Notes: generated from the letters alone by a model not told the origin. 64,000 nucleotides of DNA from an uncultured Eubacterium sp. (GCA_910589595.1 CAJUTM010000006.1:1-64000); one strand, 5' to 3'. Positions 41,668 to 50,089 are shown, counted from the stretch's first letter. Made by a program: numbers and translations.

Positions 41668-43446
41668 ATGGCAAAGGAAAATGCTATTTTTAATGATGAG
41701 GATATTTTAAACGAGGAGTTTACTGAATCGTTTGATTTCGATGAATTAGAAGAAAAACTTCAGAGCCAATTAGAAGAAGAACTTGCAGATATGCAATTTT
41801 TGGCAGAAGAAAAAGAGAAAATTGGAAATCCTGACAACTTAGGAAATGTCATTATGGATGTTGTGTGGGAACAATTTTTAAACCAAGTAGCAGTTACTGC
41901 AGGCGAAGACTTTATTAAAGAGAATAATGGTCTCCACCTTGATTTGCGTAATGAAGCCCATATTCAAACAACCGAAAATTTTGCAGAGGGAAAGATTGCA
42001 ACGCATAATACCAAAATTGACTATCAACAACGGTATGATGATTGGCAGAGTAATTTTCAAAAGGATCCAAATATCGAACATAAGAATAGTAATTATAGAT
42101 ACAATGATGACCAAAAGGTCTGGGAAAAACATGATAATAGAAGTGGATCTTGGAAAAAGGTATTAAATAAAGATGCACGTTCTGATTTTGATAAAGGGAG
42201 ACCCACTGGCAAAAATACTGCCAATACTAACATGGACCATACTGTTTCGGCAGGTGAAATTATTCGCGACCCAGCAGCTAATGCACACATGACACGCGAG
42301 GAACAGATTGCGTTTGCTAATAGTGAGAAAAACCTTAATTTAATGGATTCTGCGGCCAACCAATCTAAAGGTGATTCGACAATGTCTGAATTTTTGGACA
42401 GCGAAAGAGATGGCAAAAAAGCTACTGAGCGTTTTAATATTGATGAAGAGGCTCTTCGTAAAAAAGATGCCGAGGCACGTGAAGAGTATGAAAAACAGAA
42501 AAAAGAGGCAGAAGAAAAATCGATTGCCGCCGGAAAACAGTCTCAAAAAAAAGAAGCATTCCGTGTTGGTGGAAAGGCTCTTCGTGCTGTACTTATGCAA
42601 TTGTTGGCTGAATTAGTTAGAGAGATTATTGCAAAGTTGGTTAAGTGGTTTAAGACTGCTAACAAAGCATTGGACACTTTATTAGATAGTCTGAAAGAAG
42701 CAATTCACTCTTTTATAGGTAAAATGAAAACTCACTTGATTAATGCAGGTAATACGGTATTTTCTACCGTAGCCACAGCTATTATTGGACCTGTATTCGG
42801 AACCATAAAGAAAGTATGGATGATGCTGAAACAAGGTTGGAGTTCACTAAAAAGTGCGGTTAAGTACATCAAAGACCCTGCTAATAAAGGGAAAACTGTT
42901 GGAATCCTTTTGATGGAAGTTGGAAAAATTGTCATTGCTGGATTGACTGGAGCAGGAGTCCTTTTGTTAGGGGAAGTCATTGAGAAAGGGCTTATGACCA
43001 TTCCGGTTTTTGCATTTGAGATTCCATTGCTTGGCAGTTTGGCAAACATTCTTGGTATTTTCCTTGGTGCCGTTGTTGCAGGCATAATTGGTGCAATTGT
43101 AATCAATTTTCTTGATAAGTTGATTTCAAAAAAGCAAAAGGAAGATGTGTCAGCGGCTAAAATAGAAAAAGGAAACCAAGTTATCGCTAAACAGCATCAA
43201 ATCCAAATTGTAAACGAAGTTTTGCTCGATAGAGATAAAGAAAATGCCCAATCTAATATTTCGGAAAGACATCAAGAGGCAGCCTCTATTATGAAGAATG
43301 CATATGGAAACATTATGGAGGATTTTGTAGAAGATTTTTCCGAAAATGAATATTTACCAATAATAGATGCAGAAGATGTAATTACCAACAAGAAAATCGA
43401 AAAGGTAAGCAATGATTTAGACGATTTACTTGAAGGGTTGAAGTAA
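41668..43446 (+). CDS. Membrane protein with HNH-nuclease-like motif and acidic C-terminal tail
   Basis: A 592-residue protein of no family I can name. The N-terminal part (about 1-180) is acidic then polar. A region at about 180-250 resembles a compact HNH nuclease: MDHTVSAGEII (D190-H191) followed by NSEKNLNLMDSAANQSKGD (about 221-239), spaced as in DH...N...NL...N..K enzymes. A charged coiled coil (about 250-300), amphipathic helices and two or three hydrophobic segments (about 411-485, VGILLMEVGKIVIAGLTGAG) follow. The C-terminal tail of about 60 residues (ERHQEAASIMKNAYGNIM, then EDFVEDFS) is shared with the next gene. GGAAAGG favours the ATG at 41668. It is the first gene of a four-gene operon ending in an AAA+ ATPase. 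Confidence 0.75.
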   Translation: MAKENAIFNDEDILNEEFTESFDFDELEEKLQSQLEEELADMQFLAEEKEKIGNPDNLGNVIMDVVWEQFLNQVAVTAGEDFIKENNGLHLDLRNEAHIQTTENFAEGKIATHNTKIDYQQRYDDWQSNFQKDPNIEHKNSNYRYNDDQKVWEKHDNRSGSWKKVLNKDARSDFDKGRPTGKNTANTNMDHTVSAGEIIRDPAANAHMTREEQIAFANSEKNLNLMDSAANQSKGDSTMSEFLDSERDGKKATERFNIDEEALRKKDAEAREEYEKQKKEAEEKSIAAGKQSQKKEAFRVGGKALRAVLMQLLAELVREIIAKLVKWFKTANKALDTLLDSLKEAIHSFIGKMKTHLINAGNTVFSTVATAIIGPVFGTIKKVWMMLKQGWSSLKSAVKYIKDPANKGKTVGILLMEVGKIVIAGLTGAGVLLLGEVIEKGLMTIPVFAFEIPLLGSLANILGIFLGAVVAGIIGAIVINFLDKLISKKQKEDVSAAKIEKGNQVIAKQHQIQIVNEVLLDRDKENAQSNISERHQEAASIMKNAYGNIMEDFVEDFSENEYLPIIDAEDVITNKKIEKVSNDLDDLLEGLK

Positions 43447-43460
43447 GGAGGAAAACGAAA

Positions 43461-43874
43461 ATGAAAAAGTGGTTCATTTATGCTTCAGTAGTCGGATTAG
43501 CGGCAGGTGTTGTTTACTGGTTATGCAAAAAAGGTAAAACAAATACTGCTACACCCCAAACGGTAGATAAAAAGGCTGATTTTGAAACTAACACTCAAGA
43601 GGAAGAAAAATCTCAGAACAGCAATGTTGTTGAGGAAATGTATCAAGCTAAGAGTGAAAATGTACAGGCTGTTTATGAAAGACATTCTGAAGCCGGTTCT
43701 ATCATGAAAGATGCATACAGTAACATTATGGAAGATTTTGTAGAAGACTTTTCAAGCGAAAATGATGCGAACGCAAAGGACGAAAACAAAGAGGTTATTA
43801 TTGATAGCGAATCTGTTTCGGTTATGAAGGAGATTGGTTCGATTTCTGATGAATTGGATGACCTGTTAAAGTAG
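43461..43874 (+). CDS. Small membrane protein sharing the C-terminal tail of its neighbour
   Basis: A 137-residue protein. One N-terminal transmembrane helix (about 4-22, WFIYASVVGLAAGVVYWLC) is followed by a polar linker. The C-terminal 70 residues (ERHSEAGSIMKDAYSNIM, EDFVEDFS, ISDELDDLLK) align clearly with the tail of the 592-residue protein upstream, also at DNA level. It could be a regulatory or immunity partner that competes for whatever binds the tail; that is inference. AAGGAGG lies ahead of the ATG, and 14 bp separate it from the preceding gene. Confidence 0.72.
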   Translation: MKKWFIYASVVGLAAGVVYWLCKKGKTNTATPQTVDKKADFETNTQEEEKSQNSNVVEEMYQAKSENVQAVYERHSEAGSIMKDAYSNIMEDFVEDFSSENDANAKDENKEVIIDSESVSVMKEIGSISDELDDLLK

Positions 43875-43885
43875 GAGTGTAGATT

Positions 43886-44803
43886 ATGAATGAGATAGTT
43901 ATTAAAAGACATAGCTTTGATTTGGCAAAAAATCGTTTGAAGGAGTTTTCTGAGAAAACGGAGGCTGAACTCGAAATTGATAAAGTTCGAGCAGATGGTG
44001 GCTTTTTGGGTCTTGGTGACCATAAAGTAACCGGATATGAGTTGAACAGGAGACTTGAAACTATTCAGGAGCATTTTATTGCTGTTAATACAACAAACAA
44101 CAAGGTGCGTAAGGAGTTCCGAGAAGTTTATAATGCACTTGATGTACTCGATAAAGATTACATCACAAGCATTGTTGCCAATGTTAAAGCTATAGAAAAA
44201 ACCAGCAATGATGTTAGGGTGCAACAAGGAACACTGAAACAGCATAATGAAAAACTTGCAAATCAGCAAAGCAAATTGGATGCGCATCAAGCGGAAATAG
44301 AAGAGCACGTAGCAAATATCTCAAAAATTGTTACCGCGTTAAAAGTTTTCAAGGAAGAACTGGAAAGCTATAAGCACCTAACTGATATCGATAAAATTTG
44401 GTTTGATTGCAAGAGTATACAAAACGAAATCAGAGTAGTGTCAAATAGCATTACAAAGTTTTCCAAGAAAACAACAGAAGATATTGCAACGGCTAATAAT
44501 AAAAATAAGATTTTGTCAGATCAGGTAAACAGAGATATTCTTACTCTTCGTAATGAAGCAAAATCATTTAAAGAGTTTTTCTCTGATTTATCTGAAAAAC
44601 TTGAATCTACTGCGAATTTGCTGGATAACCAGATTCAGAAAAATAAGGAAGAAGTAAATGAGAATATTGCGGAAGCGGTACAGAAAGCCAATGTAGCTAT
44701 TGAGACCTTAACAAAGAAAGTTAAATATGCGTATTGGATTGCTGGAGGTTCGGCGGGGCTTGCAATTATTGAACTGATTTTACTCCTTATGAAGGTGATA
44801 TAA
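43886..44803 (+). CDS. Tail-anchored coiled-coil protein
   Basis: A 305-residue protein made largely of heptad-like helices (about 45-275, with KLANQQSKLDAHQAEIEEHV) and ending in a single C-terminal transmembrane helix (YAYWIAGGSAGLAIIELILL, about 281-300). Nothing follows the helix but a few residues, so it is tail-anchored with the coiled coil in the cytoplasm. No family recognised. It could be a scaffold linking the ATPase to the membrane. AGGAG precedes the ATG. Its stop overlaps the AAA+ start by 1 nt. Confidence 0.72.
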   Translation: MNEIVIKRHSFDLAKNRLKEFSEKTEAELEIDKVRADGGFLGLGDHKVTGYELNRRLETIQEHFIAVNTTNNKVRKEFREVYNALDVLDKDYITSIVANVKAIEKTSNDVRVQQGTLKQHNEKLANQQSKLDAHQAEIEEHVANISKIVTALKVFKEELESYKHLTDIDKIWFDCKSIQNEIRVVSNSITKFSKKTTEDIATANNKNKILSDQVNRDILTLRNEAKSFKEFFSDLSEKLESTANLLDNQIQKNKEEVNENIAEAVQKANVAIETLTKKVKYAYWIAGGSAGLAIIELILLLMKVI

Positions 44804-45921
44804 TGGACAAGTACGGACAGGCACTAGTCAATAATGCGTCTAAGTTAGATACAGTAACTGATGCTTGTGGGGAAATAACAAAACTGGCTATCGTGATTGT
44901 AGAAGATAGCAGCAAAGTTGCTACAATTGCACTTCTTAGAAAAATTTCTGAAATGGTTGATAATCCTAAGTATGAGATTGAGGCTAAAAAGGTGGCGCAA
45001 CTTGTTAACTCCAGTTTGATTGAGTTTTATGGCTATTCTACAATACAAGGAATTTGTAAACCAACCGATGAAGTGGATGAGGATACAAGAACACTCCAAG
45101 ATTTATTGGATGAACTGAATGCACTTGTAGGCTTAGAAAAAGTAAAGAATAAAGTTCAAGACCTAATTGTGTATCAGAAGGTTCAGAAAATGCGTCGGGA
45201 GAAAAATCTCCATTCTGCAAAGAACACATTGCATCTTGCATTTACCGGAAATCCAGGAACAGGCAAAACGACAGTGGCTCGCATCGTAGGTCGAATTTAT
45301 AAACGTATAGGGTTGCTTTCAAAGGGACATTTTGTTGAGGTTTCAAGAACTGATTTGATTGCTGGATATCAGGGACAGACAGCACTTAAGGTTAAAAAAG
45401 TAATTGAACAGGCCAAAGGTGGCGTCTTGTTTATTGATGAAGCTTATAGCATCACAGAAAATGACCACTCGGACTCTTATGGTAGGGAATGTCTAACAGA
45501 ACTGACCAAGGCTTTAGAGGATTACCGAGAAGATCTGGTTGTGATTGTTGCAGGCTATACAGAGCCTATGAATAAGTTTTTTGAATCTAATCCAGGTTTG
45601 AAGTCCAGGTTCAATACATTTATAGAATTTGATGATTATAGTCCGAATGAGTTGGATAAGATACTTATTTTTATGTGTAAGAATAATGACTATAGTCTGG
45701 ATGAGGAAGCAAAAGAAAAAATTCATTTATTTTTTGAACAGCAGACATTGGCAAAAGACGAAAATTTCGCAAATGGTAGATTGGTAAGAAATCTATATGA
45801 TGATTTGGTTATGAATCATGCAAGACGTGTGATAAATACGGCTAATCCGGATAGTGCGGAATTGTCAACGATTAAGGCAAAAGATTTCACTTTCGCAATC
45901 GATGAAAATGTGGATAATTGA
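44803..45921 (+). CDS. AAA+ ATPase of the CbxX/CfqX (SpoVK/EccA-like) family
   Basis: A 372-residue ATPase. An N-terminal helical region (about 1-100) precedes an AAA+ module with a family linker (LNALVGLEKVKNKVQDL), Walker A GNPGTGKT (about 149-156), the pore-loop-like GYQGQTALKVKK, Walker B GGVLFIDEAY (about 207-216), sensor 1 VIVAGY and the arginine-finger region NPGLKSRF. CbxX-type hexamers remodel or unfold partner proteins (Rubisco activase CbbX, SpoVK, EccA of type VII secretion). Here the likely clients are the tail-bearing membrane proteins encoded upstream. The ATG overlaps the preceding stop by 1 nt, the tightest coupling in the operon. Confidence 0.9.
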   Translation: MDKYGQALVNNASKLDTVTDACGEITKLAIVIVEDSSKVATIALLRKISEMVDNPKYEIEAKKVAQLVNSSLIEFYGYSTIQGICKPTDEVDEDTRTLQDLLDELNALVGLEKVKNKVQDLIVYQKVQKMRREKNLHSAKNTLHLAFTGNPGTGKTTVARIVGRIYKRIGLLSKGHFVEVSRTDLIAGYQGQTALKVKKVIEQAKGGVLFIDEAYSITENDHSDSYGRECLTELTKALEDYREDLVVIVAGYTEPMNKFFESNPGLKSRFNTFIEFDDYSPNELDKILIFMCKNNDYSLDEEAKEKIHLFFEQQTLAKDENFANGRLVRNLYDDLVMNHARRVINTANPDSAELSTIKAKDFTFAIDENVDN

Positions 45922-46020
45922 TATATTCCCGCAAACGGCTCAAACACGAAAAAGGCTATGGACTTGTTCCAATAAACGGCAAAATAACGTAAACGCTCCA
46001 TAGGTTCTTTCCATAGTTTG

Positions 46021-46049
46021 TTGAATTTGACGCGATAAAGTATTATAAT
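46021..46049 (+). promoter_or_regulatory. Promoter of the short island transcript
   Basis: TTGAAT at 46021-46026, a 17-bp spacer and TATAAT at 46044-46049. It lies in the roughly 500-bp gap between the AAA+ operon and the RloA-like gene. Confidence 0.6.
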
Positions 46050-46055
46050 ATAGCC

Positions 46056-46219
46056 AAATTTCAATATAAGGATGTGACTGGCATATGGATGAATTCATAA
46101 AATCGCTTGATCGCATGGAGCGGTTACGAGGGTACTGCTTCACATCCCCAGCAAGGCATTGCCATTGCATAGTCAAGTAAATTCATTTTGAAAAGGTGGT
46201 CAAAATGGCCATTTTTTTT
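46056..46219 (+). ncRNA. Candidate structured small RNA of about 160 nt
   Basis: Bounded by a sigma-A type promoter and a terminator-like hairpin. Inside, GGATGTGA (46070-46077) is perfectly complementary to TCACATCC (46140-46147), closing a loop of 62 nt. Shorter complementarities such as GCAA/TTGC lie downstream. A 31-codon ORF (46085-46180, beginning MDEFIKSLDRMERL) is present but has no well-placed ribosome site. The remaining gap around it (45922-46055 and 46220-46367) shows only a GCACTCGA/TCGAGTGC hairpin at 46231-46251. It is called an RNA by signal arrangement, not by homology, and could instead be a small protein gene or a relic. Confidence 0.4.
46191..46219 (+). terminator. Terminator-like hairpin of the short island transcript
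   Basis: AAAAGGTGGTC pairs (with G-T pairs) with GGCCATTTTTTT around the loop AAAAT, giving a stem directly followed by a run of eight T residues at 46212-46219. Confidence 0.6.
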
Positions 46220-46367
46220 ATTTCAAGCTAGCACTCGATGGTTTCGAGTGCCAACCATTGCGGTTAATAATAACATTTACAATTATTGTTGTCAATGCGA
46301 AATGTGAAAAAATCACAAATTATTTATTGCAATGGAGCTATTTGCGAAAATGCAAGGAATATATTTA

Positions 46368-46396
46368 TTGACATTGTGAATAATTAACAATATAAT
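46368..46396 (+). promoter_or_regulatory. Perfect consensus promoter of the AbiL/RloAB-like operon
   Basis: TTGACA at 46368-46373, a 17-bp spacer and TATAAT at 46391-46396: a full match to the sigma-A consensus. It lies 32 bp before the ATG at 46429. Such strength is unusual for an accessory gene and suggests constitutive expression. Confidence 0.85.
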
Positions 46397-46428
46397 AGAT
46401 GATAGAAGAAAGGAAAGTGAGTAGTATT

Positions 46429-47778
46429 ATGCTAATAGGATTTTCTGTTTCAAATTATAAGTCGTTTAATGAGTCACAAAGTATTTCGTTTCTTGCTAGT
46501 AAAATCACACGGCACAAAATGCATATTTCGAATATTGCGAATAGAAGGATACTTAAGAGCGGAATGATTTTTGGTGCAAATGCGGGTGGCAAAAGCAATT
46601 TAGTAAAGGCAATTTTTTTTTCGAGAAAGATAATTTTAAATGGAGTGAGCAATGTAAATTTGTCGAAAAGGCATTTTAGATTGGCTAAAGACAAATATAT
46701 AGAACCCGGTGTTTTTGAGTACCGAATCATGATTGATAATCAAGAATTTTCGTACGGTATAGCTGTTTCTTATGCAAATCGCGAGATAGTAGGAGAATGG
46801 TTGAGTGAGATAAAATCAAATGAGGAAGAAATATATCTATTTAATAGAGGTATTGATAAAGATGGTTTAAGTTATGCCGAAAGTGATATTCTTTTTGAAA
46901 CTAAAGAAGATAGAGTCAAATTGAATTTTTATTTAGACGGATTTGGTGAGAATATATCTGATGCATATAGGAAAAAGACAATTTTAAATGATATTGCCTT
47001 AAGGACTACAGATAAAGAGGGACTTTTCGCAAAAATCAGAAAAGTTTATGAATGGTTTGAGGATATGATTATACTTTTTCCAAATTCTAAGTACAGTGGA
47101 TTGAATGATGCAGCCGCAGAGGAAGAAAAAAGAATTCTTTTTTCTAATTTGATGTCTTTCTTTGATACAGGTATAGAGTCTGTCGAAACGCAAAAAGAGG
47201 AGATGGATTTTGATAAGGTCTTGGAAAATATACCTTTAGAAGATGCAGAAAAAATAGAAGCTGATATTTCTAATGAAACAAGCAATCACCCAATTATGTT
47301 TAAGATAAATAAACAAGTTTTTATTTTAAGAAAAGATGAAAATGGAAATATAGTATATAATAAATTATTACTTAATCACGGAAATCCAGATGACTTGTTT
47401 GAATATATTGATGAATCAGATGGAACGAAACGTTTATTTGACCTGATACCTCTGTTTTATGAAAAGAAAAGGAGTAAGATAATTGTTATTGATGAGATTG
47501 ATAGGAGCCTTCATACAAATCTTACCAGACGGTTTTTGGAACTATTTTATGAACTTACAGAAAATTATGATTACCAAATTATTGCGACCACGCATGATTC
47601 CAATTTGTTAGATTTGGATTTGTTGAGACAAGATGAAATATGGTTTGTGGAACGTCAGGAAGATCATAGTTCTAAAATATTTTCGTTGAATAAATTCAAA
47701 GAGAGGTATGATAAAAAAATTGATAGGGAATATTTGTTAGGGCGGTATGGAGCAGTTCCTGTATTCTACGAAGATTAG
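46429..47778 (+). CDS. RloA/AbiLi-like AAA15-family ATPase
   Basis: A 449-residue SMC/OLD-like ATPase of the AAA15 type. The N-terminus LIGFSVSNYKSFNESQSISF is the family opening. The P-loop GANAGGKSN is at about 48-56, Walker B is in KIIVIDEIDRSLH (about 350), and the H-switch is in IATTHDSNLLDL. Together with the following RloB-like gene this is the layout of AbiL (AbiLi/AbiLii) and RloAB pairs, which are associated with abortive phage resistance. The ATG at 46429 is used because family members begin MLI; an in-frame ATG at 46399 would add 10 residues. The gene is clearly AT-rich. Confidence 0.88.
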   Translation: MLIGFSVSNYKSFNESQSISFLASKITRHKMHISNIANRRILKSGMIFGANAGGKSNLVKAIFFSRKIILNGVSNVNLSKRHFRLAKDKYIEPGVFEYRIMIDNQEFSYGIAVSYANREIVGEWLSEIKSNEEEIYLFNRGIDKDGLSYAESDILFETKEDRVKLNFYLDGFGENISDAYRKKTILNDIALRTTDKEGLFAKIRKVYEWFEDMIILFPNSKYSGLNDAAAEEEKRILFSNLMSFFDTGIESVETQKEEMDFDKVLENIPLEDAEKIEADISNETSNHPIMFKINKQVFILRKDENGNIVYNKLLLNHGNPDDLFEYIDESDGTKRLFDLIPLFYEKKRSKIIVIDEIDRSLHTNLTRRFLELFYELTENYDYQIIATTHDSNLLDLDLLRQDEIWFVERQEDHSSKIFSLNKFKERYDKKIDREYLLGRYGAVPVFYED

Positions 47779-47801
47779 ACAGAAATAGAGGTGGCAAAAT
47801 A

Positions 47802-48671
47802 ATGATTAATAAATTTAGATTGTCTGCTAATGTATATGAAAGGGAAAATGATAAGGAAAGGGAAAATGTACAAAAAATTATTTTTCTATCTGTAGAAGGA
47901 AATAAAACGGAAAAAGAGTATTTTGAAGGAATTTCAAGATATCGGGAACGTTTGGGAATTACTTCTAAAGTAGACGTAGAAGTACTGAAAAGGCATAGAA
48001 AAGATACAAATAGTGCACCTCAACAGGTTGTAGAGCTATTGGAAGAATATCTTCGGTTAAGAGAAATTGGAGATGAAGATTTAGTAAAAGAAATCCCTAA
48101 AGAATTTGTTGAGCATTATGGCATACAATTTATTAAGAACTATTTAGAGAACCCTAACAATATTCCCAAACATGAGAGAAATGAATTTAATACAGAATTG
48201 CAAAAGATAGGTTATAATGCCAGCTATAGAAAGTATTTGCGAAAATATAATCATAATTTAGATGAGTTTGCTATACTGATAGATAGAGATGTACAGACGC
48301 ATTCGGAGGTGAATATGGAAAGTATTGTTAGTTACTGTAGAAAAAAGAAATACCAATGTTACATAGCTAATCCTTGTTTTGAATTCTGGTTGTTACTGCA
48401 TTTATCGGATGTTAAAATTGAGTATTCAAAAGAATTGGATAAAATAAAGGAAAATGCAAAGGTATCTAAAAGTCATACTTTTGTAAGTAAGGAAGTATCA
48501 AATAAAGTAAATCATGGGAAAAGAGGAATTCATTTTGAAAGAAACTATTTGCCATATGTAGACACGGCGATAGATAGGGCTAAAAATTTTTCAAGTGATG
48601 AATTTGAGTTGATTCATAATATTGGATGTAATATATGGAAAATGTTAGAAAATATGAAAAAGTTTATATAA
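47802..48671 (+). CDS. RloB/AbiLii-like protein
   Basis: A 289-residue protein with RloB-family marks: FLSVEGNKTEKEYFEGI near the N-terminus (TOPRIM-like acidic strand), AILIDRDVQTHSEVN in the middle and NPCFEFWLLLHLSD (about 190-203). RloB proteins are the likely effector, a putative nuclease, of AbiL/RloAB systems, activated by the partner ATPase. AGAGGTGG lies before the ATG, and a 23-bp gap follows the ATPase gene. It is convergent with the next gene, with only 23 bp between stops, and marks the right side of the island. Confidence 0.87.
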   Translation: MINKFRLSANVYERENDKERENVQKIIFLSVEGNKTEKEYFEGISRYRERLGITSKVDVEVLKRHRKDTNSAPQQVVELLEEYLRLREIGDEDLVKEIPKEFVEHYGIQFIKNYLENPNNIPKHERNEFNTELQKIGYNASYRKYLRKYNHNLDEFAILIDRDVQTHSEVNMESIVSYCRKKKYQCYIANPCFEFWLLLHLSDVKIEYSKELDKIKENAKVSKSHTFVSKEVSNKVNHGKRGIHFERNYLPYVDTAIDRAKNFSSDEFELIHNIGCNIWKMLENMKKFI

Positions 48672-48694
48672 AAAGGTGGCCGAATATCCGGGAC

Positions 48695-49228
48695 CTATCT
48701 ATTTTCCATGTCGTTCGCCCACTTATCAATTGCCTCATAGCTTTTCTGTTCCCATTCGTTATAGGCATTACGAATGGAATCCAGTACTCCAATCGTATAA
48801 TAATGAGACTGTACTGTGGCATCTACGCCCTCGCCGGCATCTTGTTCGTTATCGTAATAGTATACTTTAATATTAGGAGAAATCTCATACGAGCCGTCAC
48901 AGGATACATGAATATTGACATTATAAATCTTATATTTGAGGTTTCCTTTCCCGAAATCACAAATGGTAACTCCCTGTTCTGTAATTCGGTCTTTGTCATA
49001 TTCACTCAACTCTAAATTACTTGTGTTTCCCATGTCTTTACGCAGCGAAGTCTCCGCCTGTTCGTAGATTTCCTTATAACGGAAATGTTCCTGACTATAA
49101 TTGTTCCATAGACTATAGACGATAAACAAGCCAAGTATCCCGCCGATTATCTCAAATAGTTTGTATAGAACTTTCTTCCCGATTGTTTCATTTTCTGTTT
49201 CCTGAAATTGATTTTCATCTGCTGCCAT
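48695..49228 (-). CDS. Single-pass membrane protein of unknown function
   Basis: A 177-residue protein. A polar N-terminus is followed by one transmembrane helix (about 25-42, LFEIIGGILGLFIVYSLW) and a C-terminal domain (about 60-177) of alternating beta-like stretches with YKIYNVNIHVSCDGSYEISP and VKVYYYDNEQDAGEG. Not recognised as a known family. TAGGAGA lies ahead of the ATG at 49228. The 340-bp gap to the next gene (49229-49569) holds no ORF or strong structure; a TATAAT at 49463-49468 may be the -10 of the following gene, but its -35 is poor. Confidence 0.7.
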   Translation of the reverse strand: MAADENQFQETENETIGKKVLYKLFEIIGGILGLFIVYSLWNNYSQEHFRYKEIYEQAETSLRKDMGNTSNLELSEYDKDRITEQGVTICDFGKGNLKYKIYNVNIHVSCDGSYEISPNIKVYYYDNEQDAGEGVDATVQSHYYTIGVLDSIRNAYNEWEQKSYEAIDKWANDMENR

Positions 49229-49569
49229 TCTTTTGTCTCCTATCATATTTTTAATTGTTTCTAATTGTTATTGCGTAGTCTGTTTTGCTATTTTGAGTAT
49301 AACAGAGGAGATAGACAGATTCTGTCTTTCGCGGTAAAATTTGTATTTATCAGAAAATAGGGAGCCTCGTTCAGAAAACGGAATGTAGAAACCGATAGGC
49401 AGCAGTCGCTAAAATAAACAGGTGACAGAAAAAAATAAGTGGCGGAAAGAGGCGGATTTTGTTATAATTTGATACAGAAAGTGAAACAAAGATAGTAAGA
49501 GTTCTACCTGTGTATGGAAGCAGTTGTGTGTAATGCAACAGGAGGCAGAATATGTATTAAGGAGGAAAC

Positions 49570-50073
49570 ATGATACCACCAAGAAAAGTAGCGCGAATGG
49601 CAAAAGAAAAAGAGGATGAAAATTTTGAATTTCGGACATTTCTGAAAATAAATGCGGAGGAAAAAGAATTAGATGAGCAGTTTTTACGTCTGCACAAGGA
49701 ACTGTTTGCAGAATATGACTGTAATCGTTGTAGAAACTGCTGCAAGATGTTTCATGGGATTATTCCTGCCGAAGATATTGAGAGGGATGCGGAAGAATTG
49801 CAGATGACAAAGGAGCAATTCATGGCTTCCTTTCTGGAAGCAAAAAGGGAAGAGGAGACAGGGGGATATTATACGAAGCACAAGCCCTGTGACTTTCTTC
49901 AGGAAGATGGAAGCTGCAGGCTGGGAGAATGTAAGCCGGATAATTGTGTGAAATATCCGTACACAAACCAGCCGGGGCGGTTAGAGAGTTTGTATGGTGT
50001 TCTGGATGCCATTACCGTCTGTCCGGTGGCATTTGAGATTTATGAGAGATTGAAAGAAGAATACGGTTATTAG
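49570..50073 (+). CDS. YkgJ-family cysteine cluster protein
   Basis: A 167-residue protein with the cysteine pattern of the YkgJ family (putative zinc or iron chelate-binding). The first cluster is CNRCRNCCKMF at about 51-61. The second spans CDFLQEDGSCRLGECKPDNC (about 111-130), with one more Cys in TVCPVAFE. The function of the family is not established; roles in metal handling or oxidative protein modification have been proposed. AAGGAGGAAAC is just upstream of the ATG. It is followed after 16 bp by the pRiA4b ORF3-like gene, so the two are probably cotranscribed. Confidence 0.85.
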   Translation: MIPPRKVARMAKEKEDENFEFRTFLKINAEEKELDEQFLRLHKELFAEYDCNRCRNCCKMFHGIIPAEDIERDAEELQMTKEQFMASFLEAKREEETGGYYTKHKPCDFLQEDGSCRLGECKPDNCVKYPYTNQPGRLESLYGVLDAITVCPVAFEIYERLKEEYGY

Positions 50074-50089
50074 AGGGAGGAAGAAAATA

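Noticed and set aside
45816..46176. Minus-strand frames at the end of the AAA+ gene and in the following gap
   Set aside because: They overlap the AAA+ gene or lack ribosome sites and family resemblance; the gap is better explained by a short plus-strand transcript.
41668..48671. Prophage or integrative conjugative element
   Set aside because: No integrase, structural phage genes, relaxase or type IV secretion genes are present, and no attachment repeats were found at the edges; only a transposase remnant is seen.
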